Origin: Litoditis marina
Lineage: Eukaryota; Nematoda; Chromadorea; Rhabditida; Rhabditidae
Length of the DNA: 64,000 nt
Direction: 5' to 3'
Assembly: GCA_964036275.1 (NCBI GenBank)
Contig: OZ038440.1
Location: forward strand, 5,369,690-5,433,689
Below are positions 48,574 to 57,400 of the stretch, piece by piece. Each line of letters begins with the position of its first letter. Position 1 is the stretch's first letter. Under the pieces are notes generated by a model. That model did no database searches. It worked only from the letters and a program-made list of their open reading frames with translations, and was not told the origin of the DNA. The translations under genes were made by a program, and so were the position numbers.

Positions 48574-49640
48574 AGGGACATTCCAAGCGGATACAGCAAA
48601 AATTCAACTGACCGAATATCCAGCCTTCTCTCGATGATCCAAATACGCCTTCGTGGGCGCAATGTGCTCCTCAGCTACCTTGTAAGCAACACCCCAAACG
48701 TGACCCTGAAGATACAGTAAGAAATTTCAAATATTTTACTTAAAATTGTTATATTGAACTTCAGGAGTACGCTTATAACAAACAACACCTATAAAAACCG
48801 GCAGGAAGGCTTCTACGTTGGAACTAACCTTCTCATCTGGCACTATGGTGACAGTTCGTCCTGGCTGAAAATAAACGGGTACAGAAAACATTTTTGTATC
48901 CATTCTATAGTCATGAACCATATTACGTCTCCCGTAATACACACTTTAAAGAAAAAACTACTAATAAACGTTTTCGCTAGACTTAGAAATTGATATCACA
49001 GTTGCCAAAGTTCACGCGAATTCTGCAGGAATAGGGAACAAGAACGCACGTAAACACCATTTCAGCAAGAAACAAAGTGTTGTTTTTGCATAAAATTAAC
49101 TAAATGATATATAATTCTCACCTTTTCCGGTGTTCCGCGATGATCGGGGCTGTGCTGCCAAAAACGTCGAGAATATCCCTTCACAACGCCGCCCACTTTC
49201 TGAAAGGAACTATATGAGTAGTGTAGAGGGTTCGTTCCATATAGTAGTATGATCCGACTATTCGACAAAAAACATGAAAAATGATGATTTCGCATCAAAA
49301 ATGGAGAAATTTTCTCGTTTTCGGCAAAAAGGTAGCCCTTCTGACTTTTTCTGGCTGGAGTATTGTTCTCTATCCAAAGTAGCCAACATGTTGCAAGTTG
49401 TCCTATACCTCCGTCTATAGTTCGATCCTGTTGCTTCTCCGTCGAAACTCGTAGGTTATGGCGTATATCGTGATCAAACTACGACAAAGACTCTGTCACT
49501 CCCTATATATGAACTAGATCGTCGGCAACTCTACAACACACGAATGAACAGAAAGTCAGAGACAATCTGAGATATGAACTGACCTTTTCAAATGGGAAAT
49601 CCTGGTACCAGAGAAGAGAACCATATCCGAATACCCACAT
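30516..49640 (-). CDS. CHAC2: gamma-glutamylcyclotransferase, CHAC2 type
   Basis: Eight exons join in phase to 226 residues: 49640-49584, 49199-49122, 48864-48829, 48705-48613, 32248-32192, 31760-31689, 31448-31374 and 30728-30516. CHAC enzymes cleave cytosolic glutathione to 5-oxoproline and Cys-Gly. Motifs seen are VFGYGSLLW at 3-11, YSRRFWQHSPDHRG at 28-41, GHVWGVAY at 58-65, YLDHREKAGY at 78-87 with the catalytic-type Glu at residue 83 (as in human CHAC2), HHAGPSENEEIAEI, and GPSGSNLEYL. The start aligns with the family start (MWVFGYGSL). The C-terminal tail is longer than in human CHAC2 (184 residues). Intron 4 (48612-32249) is 16.4 kb because it holds a nested LTR retrotransposon pair. 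All exons look intact, so the gene is probably functional if that intron is still spliced. Confidence 0.94.
31147..31346. mobile_element. TIR element with C/G-run interior
   Basis: Left end accataccctaaatgc is the inverted copy of gcatttagggtatgg at the right. The interior repeats gcaaaaccccct-type words and a run of 12 G. Lies in CHAC2 intron 6 just upstream of exon 7. Confidence 0.7.
32267..33433 (+). repeat. 5' LTR of outer retrotransposon
   Basis: Starts tgttagattc, ends aacctttca. TATAAAAG at 32375-32382 is the likely core promoter. The AT-rich middle contains an 85-codon open frame present in both LTRs that I regard as chance. Confidence 0.95.
33434..33451 (+). other. primer-binding site, outer element
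   Basis: tggaggtcctcgggttgc directly abuts the LTR and begins with TGG, the complement of a tRNA CCA end. The priming tRNA is not identified. It resembles the inner element's site (tggaggatccggga), suggesting related families. Confidence 0.7.
33452..34782 (+). other. 5' leader of outer element (first part)
   Basis: Non-coding leader, up to the inner insertion; it resumes at 43430. One open frame (33906-34184, 92 codons) has a mildly coding-like composition but no recognised domain. The end of this stretch was the target (gagt) of the inner element. Confidence 0.5.
34783..35426 (+). repeat. 5' LTR of inner retrotransposon
   Basis: Starts tatcgtgtacgcc and ends gagtcctgata. TATATAAG at 35141-35148 is the likely TATA box, followed by a CpG-rich stretch (ctcctccgcggccgagcc) that may hold the transcription start. 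Confidence 0.95.
35426..35646 (+). other. primer-binding region of inner element, duplicated
   Basis: After the LTR comes tggaggatccgggagattt (from 35427/35428). About 170 bp further on, cctgatatggaggtcttggg followed by agatttttt repeats the LTR-end/PBS junction (about 35586-35625), and both are followed by a similar gttagctta/gatagctta stretch. The second copy has a different but related primer-complementary sequence. Confidence 0.65.
35817..35975 (+). ncRNA. structured RNA module, copy 1 (pseudoknot plus T-arm-like hairpin)
   Basis: Paired segments: TTAGATTCG (35848-35856) with CGAATCTAA (35901-35909), 9 bp. AGGGC (35892-35896), inside that loop, pairs with GCCCT (35918-35922) outside it, which makes a pseudoknot. 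ACGAAGG (35924-35930) pairs with CCTTCGT (35967-35973), enclosing GTGG-TTCGAGT-CCAC (35945-35959), a tRNA T-arm mimic that also fits a Pol III B box. Copy 2 keeps these pairings with different bases. Function unknown; the strand is that of the retrotransposon. Confidence 0.7.
36190..36348 (+). ncRNA. structured RNA module, copy 2
   Basis: About 80 percent like copy 1 by eye, beginning ctcgtagggaaagggcgtat. Pairings: TTAGAATCG (36220-36228) with CGATTCTAA (36273-36281); TGAGGGC (36262-36268) with GCCCTCA (36290-36296), the pseudoknot arm; ACGGAAG (36296-36302) with CTTCCGT (36340-36346); and GTGG-TTCGAAT-CCAC (36318-36332). Against copy 1, the first and third stems change on both sides so that pairing is kept. 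Confidence 0.7.
37071..37114 (+). ncRNA. 44-nt hairpin A
   Basis: Outer stem AGATT/AATCT, 3x3 internal loop gaa/atg, inner stem CTATC/GATAG, then CA/TG closing a loop AATTTACAATTTT. First of five hairpins of identical length and layout in the inner-element leader. Confidence 0.7.
37324..37367 (+). ncRNA. 44-nt hairpin B
   Basis: Outer stem CGAAT/ATTCG, internal loop gaa/aag, inner stem CTATC/GATAG, CA/TG, loop AATTTACAATTTT. The outer stem differs from hairpin A on both strands while keeping pairing. Confidence 0.7.
37389..37432 (+). ncRNA. 44-nt hairpin C
   Basis: Outer stem CGAAT/ATTCG, gaa/agg internal loop, inner stem CTATC/GATAG, then TG/CA in place of CA/TG, and the same loop. The swap of the two closing pairs is compensatory. 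Confidence 0.7.
37463..37506 (+). ncRNA. 44-nt hairpin D
   Basis: Outer stem CGAAT/ATTCG, gaa/agg internal loop, inner stem CTACC/GGTAG (an A-T to G-C type change against A-C), CG/CG closing pairs, loop GATTTACAATTTT. Confidence 0.7.
37536..37579 (+). ncRNA. 44-nt hairpin E
   Basis: Outer stem GAAT/ATTC (4 bp), gta/atg internal loop, inner stem CTACC/GGTAG, CG/CG, loop AATTTACAATTTT. Last recognised member; none was found elsewhere in the window. Confidence 0.65.
37580..39912 (+). other. distal leader of inner element, non-coding
   Basis: No coding capacity seen. It contains a short tandem repeat of ccgagaaatata (37918-37975), four to five units. A 12-mer gcgcttatatac (39262-39273) recurs inverted as gtatataagcgc (39647-39658), the latter followed 250 bp later by the gag start. 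It may be an internal TATA promoter. Isolated ORFs of 60-100 codons here are AT-rich and have no domain. Confidence 0.5.
39913..41302 (+). pseudogene. gag of inner retrotransposon, broken
   Basis: The segment opens with an acidic, Ser-rich stretch (ATG 39913, stop at 40117). It continues with a capsid-like region from ATG 40302 that is stopped by TAA at 40428-40430 and frameshifted at about 40490-40510, then open to 41302. The last part contains the conserved-looking FYIRVQNTLTEVYP and an Arg/Gly/Asn-rich basic tail (FYRRNQNEVGRYSSRGRD), a nucleocapsid-type end without a zinc knuckle. At least three breaks make it non-functional as written. Confidence 0.8.
41737..42137 (+). pseudogene. integrase C-terminal remnant of inner retrotransposon
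   Basis: The end of the integrase core reads FAFNTSVRTTTNTVPFYLAH from frame 41737, then a frameshift near 41860. The C-terminal domain continues from 41865 with YDKENKVSLKELKIGQLVML and a GPY motif after an in-frame TGA (42060-42062), ending at TAA 42135. Only the last quarter of a gypsy pol remains. The gap between gag and this piece (41303-41736) is too short for the lost enzymes. Confidence 0.8.
42138..42768 (+). other. 3' non-coding part of inner element
   Basis: AT-rich sequence between the integrase remnant and the polypurine tract. Overlapping ORFs near 42554-42925 run into the LTR and look like chance. Confidence 0.5.
42769..42781 (+). other. polypurine tract, inner element
   Basis: gaaagagggggga immediately precedes the 3' LTR. 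It closely resembles the outer element's tract at 47161-47172. Confidence 0.85.
42782..43425 (+). repeat. 3' LTR of inner retrotransposon
   Basis: 644 bp, the same length as the 5' LTR, and I saw no difference from it on reading; TATA box at 43140-43147. Followed by the target duplication gagt and then by the rest of the outer element. Confidence 0.95.
43430..44007 (+). other. leader of outer element (continued)
   Basis: Continuation of the sequence interrupted at 34782. No convincing gene; it leads directly to the gag start at 44008. Confidence 0.5.
44008..45223 (+). pseudogene. gag of outer retrotransposon, broken
   Basis: Probable start ATG 44008 (MSQFRRSERLRNKRAP), with an acidic/Ser-rich N-terminus. 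A frame change at about 44100-44160 leads into the main frame, open through ATG 44441. An in-frame TGA at 44834-44836 interrupts the capsid-like region. The C-terminal part has FLRGLRPDIRKTVRRM and a coiled, charged tail, ending at TAA 45221. The LRG.RP..R signature is typical of gypsy capsid. Damaged as written. Confidence 0.8.
45242..46936 (+). CDS. protease-containing ORF of outer retrotransposon with two membrane segments
   Basis: A 564-codon open frame, in the same frame as gag and separated from it by two in-frame stops; the true start is uncertain. The N-terminal ~140 residues are Gly/Tyr/Gln then Asn/Ser/Gln repeat-rich. Two strongly hydrophobic stretches follow (about 150-170, MLATIVGLLALCFVAEAY, and about 258-276, FVAFSLVLMFTMFRL). 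The retropepsin active site PCLLDTGATVSYIG is at about 388-401, and a VLLGADFL strand follows. Reverse transcriptase should come next in an autonomous gypsy element, but the frame ends and the polypurine tract follows within 240 bp. Membrane segments between gag and protease are not usual for this class. Confidence 0.75.
   Translation: MRSQHWQQMPPQGSSYDQRWSLDPPENGWIGPAQPYHEGSWQDHGTEYYRGRGTDRPDDSFWGYYSTPGGYPSQNFYGNNGTYYNSEDNGVQANFAEEPAQQAMMNCTGQNQSSSPSQNQSQNSSQNQSQSQNENGNYVRSLPVWQNPGNWAMLATIVGLLALCFVAEAYQNRDVHETGEMYQPFNTTDFYLTGREQQIIRTRVHLYAEKQPRFRMKTSTCSQIKMNVKKSLAEMHENAKQGVFNSVERVKSSVRDKIFEFVAFSLVLMFTMFRLRCGIKWFITRKMSKSNTNAAMPDLGQLFNKAACSNKSSEKVREKVIELIDDIPLIGKDDLQLLETSTFTIRPAASPIPSDYEISKIHTGNRSAKKHRNSLPFIQAYFNGYGMPCLLDTGATVSYIGRSTMGKIIGTNLADSQRLTAETANGSTFEFVANTKMTVRIGSIDILQTFMISKNSECPVPVLLGADFLMNASMLGHQLSLNFAKNQLEIGKEQLKLIEGNKIRTERTVEEIDNTLNKIDRIRYCEEYATYVRDTSEMDIPAEHSVSDLLKCKQTQSRVKISDI
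47161..47172 (+). other. polypurine tract, outer element
   Basis: gaagagggggga directly before the TG of the 3' LTR. Confidence 0.85.
47173..48339 (+). repeat. 3' LTR of outer retrotransposon
   Basis: 1167 bp; I saw no difference from the 5' LTR on reading; TATA box at 47281-47288. Followed by target duplication attg and CHAC2 intron sequence. Confidence 0.95.
48490..48572. repeat. (GA)n microsatellite
   Basis: About 80 bp of GA repeats with one gatagatag interruption, in CHAC2 intron 4 close to exon 4. Gives a spurious Ser/Leu-rich open frame on the minus strand. Confidence 0.95.
49230..49370. mobile_element. intronic TIR element, 'ACACCAGTAAGGT' family (degraded)
   Basis: Contains tgatccgactattcgacaaa, ttctcgttttcggcaaaaag and gtagccc as in the other copies; the left terminus is lost. 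CHAC2 intron 1. Confidence 0.5.
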
Positions 49641-50674
49641 TATCAGATTGTCTAATAAACGGACAGCCGACTGTAAACATACACGTTTAATTTATACGAG
49701 AGTATCCTGAACTCATGTTTAACAAAACTAAAACGTAATGAAAAGCAGGAAATAGCTTGTGGATAAGGAAAACCGTATTGAAACTGATGTCAATAAAAGT
49801 GGAGAACAATTTATGTAGACCGCAACATCTTACATGAAAGAGATCAGACACTCTTTAAAGGTCCACGGACACTTGAACTGGAAACGAACACCCCATATGA
49901 GAGACAGTGGAACGGCTAGCCAAATCGGATAGACGCACAAGTACAGCGATAAAGTACACAAAGAAATCGTCTTATCTGGGGCTCACATGCACAATTCGTG
50001 TATAGTACAGTGGAAAACACCAGATAACATATTATACATGTCAATCTTAGAAGACTGCGTAGAAAATCGGAGCGGGAGCTGCAAACCCTGTCAATACATG
50101 GATCAAACACTTCACAAACACCTTCTTTATACAGAACATGGAATGATTATACTAGAAAAACACAGGAAATAAAGCGACAAACAACATTTCTCTATGTCGA
50201 ACTAATCCTGCACAATTCTGAGAACAAGTATGAATAGTAAGTAAAGCAACACAATAGTTACATCAACACGTATTGAACTACAGTAGTAAACCGCGCGCAG
50301 TCCTATATGAACTAACCATGCACTAATACATCAAAATTCGACTACTCTGAGAAATGAACAACCGGTTGGAGGTAAAAGCAAAAAGAAACTGGCAATGAAA
50401 TGTGTGACAATAAGAACACTCATGGACAGATAGAAGCAAGAGTATACGTTGTTCACATCTTATTTTTCATTCTCCAGTTCCTACGAAAATGAGCAATTTG
50501 ATATAACACTAGCTTTGGGGAAATTACTAGCTACTCAACAAAGCCAACTACTCCAACGAGGCGCTCAAAAGAACGAAGCGTAAACATCGAAGCTGCCTAT
50601 AAATAAATAAACTTCAACTACCTATCACAAACGTTAAGGAGATACTCTAAGACCGTAATATTTAAAGTGATGGA
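49641..50674. other. intergenic region, CHAC2 upstream / PPCDC downstream
   Basis: About 1 kb between the CHAC2 start codon and the PPCDC stop codon, both on the minus strand. It must contain the CHAC2 promoter, but I see no clear TATA or CpG island. Confidence 0.5.
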
Positions 50675-53646
50675 TTATTGATTGGAGTCATCCATCTTCA
50701 TTTCCGAGTAGACTGCAAATCGATTTTTGACCTCGGTGGCAATGATGGTGGAGATCATGTTGACAGTCGCCATGGCGCCCATTCCCGTGTCGCCGCAAAT
50801 CAGTTCCTTCGACATCGGGGGAATCTCCTGGACATATATACAATATTCTCCAAGTCCTGCTTTCTTTGAGCCTCGGCATTGTTGTGTATATGGTTGGATT
50901 TCGTTGTTGAACCGTACACGAGCAGATACTCTCAGACCGCAATATCGAAAGTGATGAATGATGGAATATTTATTGTGGCGTTTCGGCAAATTCGTCGTTT
51001 TCAGAGCCTTTTTCACACGAGGTAGCTGATGAAAGAAGGACCAACCGAGTTGTGTTAATGTCCTAGTATAAAACTCGGTACTACCTCGTGTACGGAGTAC
51101 GGTTCAACAATAAAATCAAACCACAGATACAGTTGTTAAAAAGGACGATTGTGTGGACCAATGGCAACACTTCCGTCCTTTGAACTGCAATAAATTTTTG
51201 GACTGCAGTTCAAAGGAACGATACGTCGGGATTGGTCCACATAATTGTCCTACTTTGAATGTAAATGTCCCACCCACAAAAGTGATCATTCGTCTCGCTT
51301 ATCGCGTTTGAAACATTTTTCACTTCTAGCAATTGAGATGAGTTCAAGAAAGGTGGCAAAAATGAGAATGGGTCAGCCCGTTTTTGAGTGGGTATTTCAC
51401 CTGTGCTCCTGCTCGAATATGTAGCGTTACTATGAGTCACCGATAACTTGAAGGACCACGAGTAAAGAGAAATGAATTTCATTCTTACGTCAAAAAATCT
51501 TGGCAAAAGTATCAATCAGCAGTCCAACTTGTTGGTAAATTATTTCATTTTATTCAAAATATCATGGAGTTTGGTTCTTTGGATCTTTTTTTTTTGGATC
51601 GTCACCTTATAACGAAGCAGCTCCTTCAACGTTTTTCTGTGCTGCGAGGTGAGAGGATTCTCCCACATCATCGTATTCATTGCTGGTGCGAAATACAGAG
51701 GCTTCCTGGGATCCCAGGCTCGCACCTGAACCAATCAATTGAATGCGAAAATTTTCGAGTCAAATCGAATTCAAAACTGGAAAACTCGGTTTTTGCGCAA
51801 ACTCGAAATTTGGAACTCGAACCTAACTGTGAATATACATGTTCATACTGAAAAAACACACTACAACTGCTTGATTCACTAATTCAGAAACAATAAACAA
51901 ACGTCTGAGAGAAAGTACACTTCAGAGTTATTGTCATTACTAATTACTCATGGAAGCAGTTTCTGATCGGGTTTATGCCAATTAGATAAACTTCATCTCA
52001 ACTAATTGAACATTTGGATAACCTACCAGGGATGTGAGCAGATTGTCACACAGTCCTTGAGATATCTTTGCTAGTGAATTGGCGTCGAGTGGCGCGAGAA
52101 CCATAGCGTCGGCCCATTTACGGAGCTCTGTGTTCAAACAAGCTCAATCAGCGAAAAAACAGAGCTTCATCACAAAACAAATTGATAGATTAAAGAAATA
52201 AACCAGAGACTTTGGTTTATACTCTGAAAAACGTTCATTTCAGAAAGTTACATTATAACTGTATAGTTTACACATAAGAAATATGAGTAATGTACCTCTC
52301 TTGTTCTTCTGAAAACACTGAGCGGTGTCAAAACGTGTTAAATGCGACCGGCTGTCATGAATTTCCCACTATGTACGCTGTGTTTGTATTTGTAATTCAA
52401 TCGAGCTGTGTTTTAGTTTTAATCGTGGTTGGAAAATTATACAACCTGTTCTGTCTAAACTACACTTCCGATATAACTACCCCCCCCCCCCTATTATGTA
52501 GATCTCAGCAATACAGAAACCGATGGTCCAAGTGGTTAGCGCTAAGGTATTACTACACAGAATCTGGCTCGCCGCGGTATGTCTGGCGGATCGCATGAGC
52601 TGGTAACAAAGCTCACTTGGGCTCATTTCCACCCTTTACAGACAGTCCATCTATGGTTCATATAGTGATTTGTGTGTGTGTGTGTGTAAGTCTATGAATA
52701 AAGTAATACACTGCTGAAATACTTGCCATGAAATATTATATCATAGTAGACTAAACTGACCAATGTGAAGAACCTGATCGCCCCGCCCCCTCCACATAGA
52801 CCATTCGTCCTTGTCTTCATAGATAGTCTCCTCCAAATCAACGTCTTGTGTGGCGAGAAGAGTTTGGGCAGCCTTCGTTGTCACCACCTAAATGGAGCGG
52901 TTACCATGGTGGGATCATACTGACACCGCCTGACAATTTTAAAATGGAAAACTACACTTTGTTCTAAAACACAGAAAGAAGCAGAGAAGGTCACTTTTAC
53001 GATTTAAATGTCTAGGTCTTATATTCAACACTGACCAATACTGGGTAGACAGCCAGCTAATCGCAACCGCAGGAATAGGGAATTTAAACTATCGACTCTA
53101 CTCAAAGTAGCTGAAAGTGAGAAACATCAAAATACCTCATATCGGTAACAAAACCAATGTACATAGTCAGGCACATTTGCTCAAACGGACTGCAATGAAA
53201 CACCCCCTATATCCGAGAATGTATCTCAATGTCACCCCGAGTATGCAAAGTCATACTTTATAGATTCGTTTACTCCTTCATGTCGCTTCGTTACGAAGCA
53301 GTGATCATCCCACATGGCTCAGATTACAGACAGAGAAGGCATGTGAGTGTAAATCTAAAAGTTCACCTTGATAAATAGCTTATTTGCAGGACAGGACTGT
53401 TTGAGCTGTTCGATGAGTTCGGGCAACTTGATGACGGCGATACTGCCGGTCACTCCAATCAGCAGATGGAACTTCCCACTCTCCCGGGTGATCTTGTGAT
53501 TCCGCGTGAACGGGGGTCGGCCGGCCTGTAGAAGACGTACGAATTATAAAGAATTATAGAAGCTGATAATAATAGATACGGAGAACATTAGTTACCTCAT
53601 GGTCGCTATCCGCCAGTTTCCTTTCGCTTTGAGGGGAACACGACAT
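50675..53646 (-). CDS. PPCDC: phosphopantothenoylcysteine decarboxylase (PPCDC)
   Basis: Six exons join in phase to 236 residues: 53646-53596, 53525-53367, 52887-52761, 52127-52027, 51725-51606 and 50827-50675. The enzyme is an FMN-dependent decarboxylase of coenzyme A biosynthesis making 4'-phosphopantetheine. Motifs in order are the flavin-binding HLLIGVTGSIAVIKLPEL, the catalytic-type His in QVLHI (His111), APLDANSLAKI, PAMNTMMW (160-167), and a Cys-containing CGDTGMGAMAT flap (Cys197). All match the HFCD family. It is slightly longer than human PPCDC (204) at both ends. The start is the only in-frame ATG of exon 1 and sits shortly after an upstream AG-rich stretch. No damage is seen. Confidence 0.95.
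51136..51258. mobile_element. palindromic MITE, copy 2
   Basis: Same family as 6216-6339: aaaaggacgattgtgtggac is inverted as gtccacataattgtccta at the other end, with the centre ctgcaataaatttttggactgcag forming a second hairpin level. In PPCDC intron 5. Confidence 0.75.
52521..52730 (+). repeat. SINE-like element with A-box-type head
   Basis: gatggtccaagtggttagcg resembles a tRNA-type A box. Further on, gacagtccatctatgg and a final tctatgaataaagt tail match a second place (63345-63410) where gacagtccatctacg and cacaataaagt occur. A (GT)n run lies near the end. Lies in PPCDC intron 3. Confidence 0.4.
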
Positions 53647-54491
53647 CTAGAAAGAAAATTAACAATAACAAAAACAACATAATTACATTAAAAATTTGAA
53701 ATGATATGACTATAACTATACTGTACAGAAACAGTTTCACTAAGCCAAAAATGACATAGTAAATAGATAATGAGAAAAACATGTAATGGAAATCCATCAA
53801 GTATCGTAACCACAATTCTGACGTATTTTTCCAAACAAAAACAATAACTGACAACAATATAGTCCTAAACAAACGCAATCAAAAACAACATACACTAACT
53901 ACTGTACTTGGTCGTGCTCGTGATAAACCCACCACCTTTCACGGACAAAAACAAATTAATAAAGTATTGTGACACAATGCCATGCAAACCGTTGTATTCA
54001 GGATTAACAACAATGTCCTATTAGAAAGCCTTGGAGGCAGAAAATAATAATAGTTACGATACGAAGTAACTCAACAAACAACAACTGCACTCATTAATAG
54101 TGAGCTAGTCAGAATGAAAACACGTGAATTGAGATAACTGTGTACACGTGAAGTGAGATGACACACCAAAAAACATCGATAGAATCTAGATAAAACAATG
54201 TCCATTATTACTACAAGTAGTCACAATAGGCAGCAAACTGTCACTTCAATGGCAATGGCATTGTCTTTGACATCATATCCAACTTTCTGAAAACGAGAAG
54301 TTAATGTACTCAAAATCTTCAAAACTTGTGATTGCAACTCAAGAGTATTGAAGGGCCAATCTAGTATTCTCGTGTGTTGACTCGTAAATATGCTTATTCG
54401 GAAAAAATAGAAAATGTAACTCATCCACGTTTGAGAATACGTAGTGTCTAACTCTAAACTAGCACTTATACTAATCGAGAATAAAAAACAG
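53647..54491. other. intergenic region, PPCDC upstream
   Basis: 845 bp of AT-rich sequence between the RING-gene stop and the PPCDC start, on the same strand. No obvious promoter motif; the isolated hydrophobic ORFs here are AT-rich chance frames. Confidence 0.5.
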
Positions 54492-57400
54492 TCAAATAGT
54501 AACAAACGTTTTCTTGGTCGGCGTTTTGAAGGTCTGTTGCGTGCTAGTTCTCACATAGGCTCCCTGGGTGGATGACGCCGTCCTCGATTTAGGGTCAGTC
54601 TGCAATCGGAATACATAATTGACAACCTGAGTACGTATGCTAGAAGTTCCCGGAACCTTCATCCCATCCTGCGTCTCTCGCTCCGCCTCACTATCTCTCG
54701 TCTCTTACATCCCGGCGGGATGTAAGAGTAGAGAAATAGCGTACGTTTGAGGAGACGCAGGATGGGATAGAGGTGCCGGGATCTTCTAGCAAACATACTC
54801 TGAACTTCCTAAAAAGTCATTGAACGAGTGAACCCAACACAGCTTCTCCTTTACATTTGAATTTGATTTTTCGAAAACAGAATTAATCACACTGCGCTGG
54901 AGACGGGTTCACGTGGTCAATAAAAATGAGAAGCAACTGAAAAATTACATCAAAACTGCATTTTGAGAGCAAGCCGGTAAAAAAGAATTGCTGGTCACCT
55001 GTTTGTCACCGGAACTGCATCGCTTCTTGCCACCAGATGCCGTTGTGGTCACAGTCGGGGCTGCCTGCAGAAAACAATAGGATATATTTGCCACATTCAT
55101 GAAACATGGATTTTTTTCAAAATCCGCTAATAATCAATTTAAAGTAGCCTGTAGACCGTCCCCGGCTAGTCCTCTAATCTATGTTTACAAATTTAACAAA
55201 GTACACCAAAAGTTTCATTCGTTATATTGTACGTTCCGAAAATAGGTTTTCCAAGTATTTTTTTTTGTTAAAATCCATTCATAACTGATATAATCCTGAT
55301 TTCATTGTTTGTTGATGTAAATCTACAGGATAATGAACTATTACTATACGAACTTACCTGAGTCTTTGCCGGTGCGGGTGACTTAGCGGGAAGAGATGAT
55401 AGACTAATAGCCTCAGCTGCGAATCCCAGTCGCGAAATCTAGAACAAAACCATCAAATAAAGATATCTAAGCGTTATAGTCCTGATGAATATGTCTGCAG
55501 AAGTCCATGGTTACTTTCCTAATAATAGAGAATTCGGACAAGCTCACACATCAGTATTCAGTAAAGCTGTGCGAATAGCAAGAACACTTCTTAAAACAAG
55601 CCTCTACCGCCAATATAGTATTTTGGTATACTAGAAGTGAATTGAATAGTCACGTTAAGTTAGAATTCTAATGAGGCAGCGCGCACTTTGTGATTGCACG
55701 TTTCTCAGTTATGCTGTCTTTAGGTTTAACAAGTTTCACGTGACTGTGTGACTAACAGTATAGTATGGTCACATCTTACTGGTGTGTGAACTACCTTCTA
55801 CAACTCACGTCGGTCGAGCTGTCGTGATTCGATTTCGGTAGACCGGTGGCCGCAGAGAAGGACAGACTGTTGTTGGCGCCACTCATATTTCCCATTGTTG
55901 AATTCATCGTCACATTTGATTGGTCAACTAAATGGAGACTATGTCTACAACCTTTCTTAGAGTAGGCAGCGTTTCACATTTAAAATAAATGGAGTAATAG
56001 AATGAAAATAAAACAGGAAAACGACTGCAAAACAGCAAACACATTACACATTACTGAGCTGCATCTGTGTTTCAGTTCAGATTTTCTTACTATATTAAAA
56101 CTTTGAAATACTTGAAGTATAAAACACCGTCGTTTCCGGTAAATTACCCGGAATTTTCTTACATGCCTATTTCAGCTTGAAAAACGGAGTTGTCAGCCTA
56201 ATAATTCAATAAAAAATTGTCAAAATTCGAAGTTGAGCACTGAACAAACATCAAAAATGCCGTATTTCCCTGAATCCACCATTTTTCGGCGAATTCTTTA
56301 TTTAACCCGGTATTTCGTTAACCCTAGCAGTTAACTATTAACCGGGTTACATGGTTAACCCTTATGTTAAATACTTTGTAAACCCCAATTTCCCCAAAAT
56401 ACATTCTAAAAGAGGGTTACCAAGTGGTTAACAAAAGGGTTAACCAAGTAACCCGTTTAAGGTTACCTGATAGGGTTAACGAAATTTACGAAATACCGGG
56501 TTCCTTGTGGAATTGGCCCCATTTTTCTACTCACTCTCTATGGAGCTGCGAGGTAGATACGGGGTAGAGGTGACGAAGCTGCGATTGTTCTTATTTCCGA
56601 CCGCGGGCGTGCGGAACGGATCATGCGTGAGATTGGCCAAACTGAAAACATACACCAGTAAGGTGCAATTATTCGACGAAACGTACTCAGTCTTTAGATG
56701 GAACATGGAAGAATTGAGGACCGTATGACTAAAAACGTAAGACTCTCAGGTTAACGGTTGTGTAGTAGTTGTATTATTGAGCAGAATACGTGAAGAAGAG
56801 CAAGCGTGGTAAAAAATAACAGATTTATGTTTTCTGGCACAAACCTATGACGTAATCTATATTTCGTTCAATTATAGCTATTTCCATCTAAAAACTTGTC
56901 AGTTATCAGCTCAGACGCACGTTTTTCACAAAATCAACCTATTACAATTTAATTTTACTTAACTATATTGTACCAATAAAACTAGGAATCGTGGAGGTGT
57001 ATGAAATGACCGTTGGTCTTATTAGAATATGTTTCTTGAAAATCCTCATTCATTACTCATTAACTTGAAGTGTAGAAACTTAATGACTTTTACATATTTC
57101 TCTTCTAATGCCTACTTCATGGTGGTGTCTCCGGCGGTGACAGCCGATTTGGTCTTCAATGCCTGAACGGTGGCCTTTTCCTTGACCAGCTGTGTCTTCA
57201 GCTGCGAAAACTCCTTCTCTGATCGTTTCTTGAATTCCTGCATCTTCAGCAACTGCCTGAAAAAATGTAGAAAGTATGGCCGTATTCACCAATGTCGCGG
57301 GAAGGTTAAAAAAGCTTCCTCTGGACCCTCCTCACCAGCACACTATTTTTGTGCGCTACTCATAGACACGCGATGATTCATGGACAAGGTCCGACAAATT

